This document shows positions 61,585-64,000 of a DNA stretch of 64,000 nucleotides, piece by piece. Position 1 is the first letter of the stretch, and each line of letters begins with the position of its first letter. The stretch spans positions 742,658 to 806,657 of the forward strand of contig NZ_SMFU01000007.1 in NCBI RefSeq assembly GCF_004339595.1. The letters are read 5' to 3'. This DNA is from Marinobacterium mangrovicola (GTDB taxonomy: Bacteria > Pseudomonadota > Gammaproteobacteria > Pseudomonadales > Balneatricaceae). The notes beneath the pieces were generated by a model. That model saw only the letters and a program-made list of their open reading frames with translations. It was not told the origin of the DNA and did not search any database. The translations under genes were made by a program, and so were the position numbers.

Positions 61585-64000
61585 ATGTCCGAACGGCGTA
61601 CTGAACAGAAGAATAAAATCCTATCGCAGCTGGGTGAGACAATCGCGGCCCGTATACCGAAACGCGATACCCAAAAAGTTCTCGATTTCGTTAACCAGTA
61701 TTATCGGGTTTCCCCGTTGGAGGAGCTGGCGGAGCGCAGCCCGCAGAACCTTTATGGTGCGACCCTGTCCTGCTGGGAACATTTGCAGGAGTGGGATGGC
61801 CAGGATCAGAAGATCCACGTCTTCAACCCCGATCTTGAGCGACATGGCTGGCACTGTGGACACACGGTGATCCAGATCAGTCATCGGGATATGCCGTTCC
61901 TGGTGGACTCGGTCCGCATGGAACTGAACCGGCGCGGTCTATCTATCCACGTCGTGCACAGTGGTGTACTGAACATTCAGCGTGATGGCCGCTCCGCGTT
62001 GGTCAAGGAGAGCGCCAAGGCCAGCAGTGAAGAGGGGATTACCCGTGAAGCGCTGATCTATATCGAGGTTGATCGCCACAGTAATCCCGATGAGTTAAAG
62101 GATATCGAACACAGCCTGGCTGAAGTGCTCACCATGGTGCGCGCAGCAGTAACGGATTTTGATGCCATGCGTGGGCGCGTCGAAGCGCTGATGGATGAAC
62201 TGGCTCAGCTCAAGCAGCCCGAGCAGGTGGACGTGGATGAAGCGCGCGCTTTTCTTGGTTGGCTGCTGGAGAATCGCTTCACTTTTCTTGGTTATGAGGC
62301 ACTCAATTTCGACGTATCCGGCAATGTGTTGACCACGGTGCCGGTAGAGAGCTCAGAACTGGGCGTGTGTCGCTTACAGCCGTCTGAGCGGGATGTTCAA
62401 GAGGTGGGTAGCTGCTCACAGCTGGTCAATAAGCCGTTGATGTTTGCCAAGGACTACCGGCGCTCCCGGGTACATCGCCCCGCGTATCGTGACCTGGTGG
62501 TGGTTAAACAGTTTAATGACCAGGGCGAGGTCACCGGCGAGCACCGCTTTTACGGTCTTTACACCTCTCCTGTTTATGCGGAGCCGCCGGTCAATGTGCC
62601 GGTCCTGCGCCGCCGTGTTGCCCAGGTGCTCGAGCGCGCCGGATTCACGCCCGGTGGTCATAGCGCCAAGTCGCTGAGCCAGATTCTTAACGATCTACCG
62701 CGGGATGAATTGCTGCTCTCCAGCGATGACGAACTGTTCAGCAACACCATGGGGGTGTTCAACCTGCAGGAGCGGCGTAAGGTTCGTCTGCTCTGTCGAC
62801 GTGATTCCTGTGGCAAATTCTTTAGCTTTCTCTATTACGTTCCGCGTGACATCTTCAATACGGCGTTGCGCACTCAGGTGCAGGACCTGCTGGTGGAGCG
62901 CCTTGGTGCGCTCGACTCTGAGTTCACCACCTATTACAGCGAGTCGGTGCTGACCCGTGTCTATTTCGTCCTGCCGGTTGATCCGGAGACGATGAACGCC
63001 TTTGATCCCCAGGAACTGGAAGCGGAAGTGGCTGAGCTGTCACGTTCCTGGTCTGATGAGCTGCATTCGGTGCTCGTTGATGCCTCCGGTGAGGAGCGTG
63101 GCAATCATCTGGCCAACGCCTACCGTAACGCTTTCCCATCGGCTTACCGTGAACACTTCTCACCGGCCAGCGCGGTATTCGATATCGACCACATTGAGGA
63201 GCTCGATACCGGTAAAAGCATCGCTTTGAGCTTCTATCGGCAGATAGAACAGTCTCGCGATCTGCTCAAGTTCAAGCTGTTCAACCGCAATGAACCGCTG
63301 GTGTTGTCAGATATCATCCCGGTGCTGGAAAACCTCGGTATGCGTGTCGTCGGCGAGCACCCCTATATGGTGCGCCGGCGTGATGGCGAGCATTTCTGGA
63401 TTCACGATTTCACGCTGCTCTACAACAGCGAGGACACCGTTGATCTGGAAGAGGTTAAGCAGGTTTTCCAGGACGCCTTCTTTAATATCTGGAGTGGCCG
63501 TGCGGAAAACGACGAGTTTAACCGCCTGGTCATCGGTGCGCGGCTGAACTGGCGGGAAGTGGCGATGTTGCGTGCCTACGCTCGCTACAATCAGCAGATC
63601 CGCTTTGGCTTCAGTCAGCCCTACATCGCTGATACCCTGTCGCGTCATCTCTATATCACACGCCTGTTGGTTGCACTGTTCCGTGCCCGTTTCGAGCCTG
63701 GCAGGCAGAACAGTTCCAAGGTACAGGCGCTGGCCGATCGTATCGGCAGCAGCGTAATCGATGCGTTGGACAAGGTTGATCATCTTAACGATGACAAGAT
63801 CCTGCGCCGCTACCTGGAGCTGATCCGCGCGACCCTGCGAACCAACTATTTCCAGAACGACAGTGCGGGTGAGCCCAAGGATTATCTGGTCTTCAAGCTC
63901 AATCCCCACGAGATCGCCAATATCCCGCTACCGCGGCCGATGTTCGAGATCTTTGTTTATTCTGCGAAGGTCGAGGGTGTGCATCTGCGCGGTGGCAAGG
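61585..64000 (+). CDS. gdhB: NAD-specific glutamate dehydrogenase, large type (3' part beyond window edge)
   Basis: The frame from ATG 61585 stays open to the right edge, giving 805 residues of a protein of about 1600. It matches the 180-kDa NAD-glutamate dehydrogenases: N-terminal ACT-like regions (HGWHCGHTVIQISHRDMPFLV split), EARAFLGWLLENRFTFLGYE, and near the edge PRPMFEIFVYSAKVEGVHLRGGK, which leads into the catalytic core. These enzymes oxidise glutamate to 2-oxoglutarate and are usually catabolic. GGAGAAGAGG precedes the ATG. The 184 bases upstream hold nothing I can support beyond the purC terminator. Confidence 0.94.
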   Translation, partial: MSERRTEQKNKILSQLGETIAARIPKRDTQKVLDFVNQYYRVSPLEELAERSPQNLYGATLSCWEHLQEWDGQDQKIHVFNPDLERHGWHCGHTVIQISHRDMPFLVDSVRMELNRRGLSIHVVHSGVLNIQRDGRSALVKESAKASSEEGITREALIYIEVDRHSNPDELKDIEHSLAEVLTMVRAAVTDFDAMRGRVEALMDELAQLKQPEQVDVDEARAFLGWLLENRFTFLGYEALNFDVSGNVLTTVPVESSELGVCRLQPSERDVQEVGSCSQLVNKPLMFAKDYRRSRVHRPAYRDLVVVKQFNDQGEVTGEHRFYGLYTSPVYAEPPVNVPVLRRRVAQVLERAGFTPGGHSAKSLSQILNDLPRDELLLSSDDELFSNTMGVFNLQERRKVRLLCRRDSCGKFFSFLYYVPRDIFNTALRTQVQDLLVERLGALDSEFTTYYSESVLTRVYFVLPVDPETMNAFDPQELEAEVAELSRSWSDELHSVLVDASGEERGNHLANAYRNAFPSAYREHFSPASAVFDIDHIEELDTGKSIALSFYRQIEQSRDLLKFKLFNRNEPLVLSDIIPVLENLGMRVVGEHPYMVRRRDGEHFWIHDFTLLYNSEDTVDLEEVKQVFQDAFFNIWSGRAENDEFNRLVIGARLNWREVAMLRAYARYNQQIRFGFSQPYIADTLSRHLYITRLLVALFRARFEPGRQNSSKVQALADRIGSSVIDALDKVDHLNDDKILRRYLELIRATLRTNYFQNDSAGEPKDYLVFKLNPHEIANIPLPRPMFEIFVYSAKVEGVHLRGGK

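Overview
The window reads as chromosome from a free-living, probably marine gammaproteobacterium of the Oceanospirillales/Pseudomonadales kind. The gene order arsC-wrbA-DUF2069 / yihY / acylphosphatase / proS and then aspS-yebC-ruvC-(TRIC)-ruvA-ruvB-ybgC-tolQRAB-pal-cpoB-queC-tRNA-Lys x2-nadA-bepA-tusA-like-perM-bcp-dapA-bamC-purC matches, as far as I remember it, a conserved backbone in Pseudomonas. The TRAP transporters, ProVWX osmolyte uptake, FabV and the large NAD-glutamate dehydrogenase fit a heterotroph of salty water. I cannot name a genus from sequence alone. No phage, insertion sequence, CRISPR array or rRNA was seen.

Layout. 1-3.2 kb: nitric oxide response. A flavohaemoglobin gene (cut by the left edge) is divergent from norR, with a sigma-54 promoter and NorR boxes between them, and an HPP membrane protein is coupled to norR. 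3.4-10.3 kb: a small phosphatase/arsenate-reductase-like protein, then a response regulator, histidine kinase and orphan periplasmic binding protein in one overlapping unit, followed by a TAXI-type TRAP transporter. The transporter promoter carries a perfect 11-bp tandem repeat that looks like the regulator's target, and its leader carries a 12-bp hairpin. 10.3-14 kb: flavoprotein, DOPA-dioxygenase-like protein and PhoD-like phosphatase. 14-18.5 kb: the most unusual locus, a protein fusing a TRAP DctP-type binding domain to an ABC LivK-type binding domain, overlapping a membrane GGDEF-EAL protein. 18.5-29.8 kb: fructosamine kinase, TopB, LysR regulator, a fused SufS-SufE cysteine desulfurase, WrbA, ArsC, YihY, acylphosphatase, ProS, DUF523 and MaoC. 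29.9-38.2 kb: FetAB exporter, FabV, META lipoprotein, ferrochelatase and ProVWX. 38.4-40.9 kb: two small hypothetical genes, a DUF482/GNAT protein and a HIT protein. 41-64 kb: the conserved housekeeping backbone, ending inside an NAD-glutamate dehydrogenase gene.

How the parts work together. The left end detoxifies NO under NorR and sigma-54. The 4-10 kb block looks like a sensor-regulator pair that controls import of one organic acid. The 14-18 kb pair probably turns a periplasmic ligand signal into a change in cyclic di-GMP. The right half covers tRNA charging (ProS, AspS), Holliday junction processing (RuvABC), the Tol-Pal envelope machine, outer membrane quality control (BepA, BamC), queuosine, NAD and lysine precursors, and purine synthesis. 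The strongest leads are the double binding-protein fusion with its GGDEF-EAL partner, the repeat-hairpin promoter of the TRAP operon, the SufS-SufE fusion, the TRIC channel gene inside the ruv cluster, and the repeated DPWG tail of ProW.
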